From Allobrachymonas sp. (GTDB taxonomy: Bacteria; Pseudomonadota; Gammaproteobacteria; Burkholderiales; Burkholderiaceae_C), in NCBI GenBank assembly GCA_018054915.1, contig JAGPIR010000075.1, positions 1 to 6,445 on the forward strand: DNA of 6,445 bases, in the 5' to 3' direction. The position numbers were made by a program, and so were the translations under genes. This document shows, in pieces, positions 5,490 to 6,445 of the stretch; position 1 is the stretch's first letter, and every line of letters begins with the position of its first letter. The notes under the pieces were generated by a model. It saw only the letters and a list, made by a program, of their open reading frames with translations. It ran no database searches and was not told the origin of the DNA.

Positions 5490-6445
5490 ATGGATATCGC
5501 CATGCCTGTTCCTGCCACAAAAATCTCCCTCTGTCCTGTGCAGCCTATCAGCCAGGACGTATTGGCGGAAAAATATCTCAAACCTGGAGAAACCGATATT
5601 GAGCAGCTGTATCAGCGGGTGGCCAAGGCGTTGGCCGGTGCCGAAAAGTCAGAGCTGCAGCAGGAATGGGAGCAGAAATTCCTGGTCAATCTGCGGGCTG
5701 GAGCCATTGGCGCCGGACGCATCATGAGCGCGGGCGGCACTGATATTCAGGCTACGTTGATCAACTGTTTTGTGCAACCTGTGGGCGACGCGATTCAGGG
5801 CACGGACGACGAAGGCTATCCGGGCATTTATGAGGCATTGCGCGAGGCGGCAGAGACCATGCGGCGCGGGGGCGGCGTCGGCTACGATTTTTCACGCATC
5901 CGTCCCAAGGGGGCGAAGGTCAAGGGCACGCATTCCATCGCCAGTGGTCCGTGCAGCTATATCAACGTATTTGACCAGAGCTGTTCCACGGTCGAGAGCG
6001 CCGGCGCGCGCCGCGGCGCGCAGATGGGCGTCCTGCGCATCGATCACCCGGATGTGCTCGAATTCATCACCGCCAAGCGCACCCCAGGGCGCTGGAACAA
6101 TTTCAACGTGTCGGTCGGCGTGACCGATGCTTTCATGCAGGCGGTGGCGGACGATGCCGAGTGGGAACTGGCGCACAAGGCCAAACCGGGCAGGAAACTG
6201 CTTGACAATGGTGCCAGCCAGCGCGCCGACGGGCAATGGGTGTACCGCAAGATGCCGGCGCGCGAATTGTGGAACACCATCATGCAATCGGCGTACGATT
6301 TTGCCGAGCCGGGTATCCTGTTCCTGGATCAGATCAACCGCGACAACAATTTGCACTATTGCGAAACCATCGCAGCCACCAATCCCTGCGGTGAACAGCC
6401 ATTGCCCAATTACGGATGTTGTGACCTGGGGCCGGTCATCCTGAC
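5490..6445 (+). CDS. nrdJ: Adenosylcobalamin-dependent (class II) ribonucleotide reductase NrdJ, N-terminal part, cut by window edge
   Basis: Reduces ribonucleotides to deoxyribonucleotides using a thiyl radical made from adenosylcobalamin, with or without oxygen. The frame is open to the right edge without a stop, giving 318 residues; full-length family members are considerably longer. INCFVQPVGD at 91-100 carries Cys93, the N-terminal redox cysteine. MRRGGGVGYDFSRIRPKG at 124-141 and GARRGAQMGVLRIDHPD at 172-188 are typical class II segments. NPCGEQPLP at 298-306 carries the radical Cys300 and Glu302. Cys311 lies 11 residues after Cys300, the same distance as Cys322-Cys333 in Thermotoga NrdJ, and would pair with Cys93. 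An in-frame stop at 5445-5447 limits the start to the ATG at 5490 or the one at 5502; neither has a clear Shine-Dalgarno, and 5490 is the first. NrdR boxes and a long leader lie upstream. Confidence 0.95.
   Translation, partial: MDIAMPVPATKISLCPVQPISQDVLAEKYLKPGETDIEQLYQRVAKALAGAEKSELQQEWEQKFLVNLRAGAIGAGRIMSAGGTDIQATLINCFVQPVGDAIQGTDDEGYPGIYEALREAAETMRRGGGVGYDFSRIRPKGAKVKGTHSIASGPCSYINVFDQSCSTVESAGARRGAQMGVLRIDHPDVLEFITAKRTPGRWNNFNVSVGVTDAFMQAVADDAEWELAHKAKPGRKLLDNGASQRADGQWVYRKMPARELWNTIMQSAYDFAEPGILFLDQINRDNNLHYCETIAATNPCGEQPLPNYGCCDLGPVIL

Noticed and set aside
5288..5602. Plus-strand 104-codon frame through the leader into nrdJ
   Set aside because: Overlaps the start of nrdJ in another frame, has no ribosome binding site, and the sequence is unlike any family.

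Overview
The window looks like chromosomal core sequence from a GC-rich betaproteobacterium of the order Burkholderiales, perhaps Alcaligenaceae. That placement is an inference from the protein sequences, the ppk1-sixA gene pair and the NrdJ type; no rRNA or database search supports it. There are no mobile elements, CRISPR arrays, tRNAs or phage genes.

Layout: (1) 1-559, minus strand, the 5' part of htpG (Hsp90 chaperone), which runs off the left edge. A good heat-shock (sigma-32-like) promoter at 593-620 lies in the 137-bp divergent gap. (2) 697-2091, plus strand, a complete purB (adenylosuccinate lyase) with a -10-like hexamer so close to the ATG that the mRNA may be leaderless. (3) 2140-2601, minus strand, sixA (phosphohistidine phosphatase), convergent with purB. 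(4) 2664-4730, minus strand, ppk1 (polyphosphate kinase), 62 bp upstream of sixA and probably co-transcribed with it. (5) 4731-5489, a 759-bp gap with no convincing protein gene. It holds the ppk1 upstream region, a possible bidirectional terminator (5118-5160), a pair of NrdR-type operator boxes exactly 31 bp apart (5178-5193 and 5209-5224), a -10 element (5243-5248) and a leader of about 235 nt that folds into several hairpins. (6) 5490 to the right edge, plus strand, the first 318 residues of nrdJ, the adenosylcobalamin-dependent class II ribonucleotide reductase.

The genes are housekeeping: protein folding, purine synthesis, polyphosphate metabolism and dNTP synthesis. PPK1 and SixA both work through phosphohistidine, which makes their pairing functionally suggestive. 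The most interesting part is the nrdJ control region. It combines paired NrdR boxes, which would sense the dNTP/ATP balance, with a long structured 5' leader that lacks the recognisable core of a cobalamin riboswitch.
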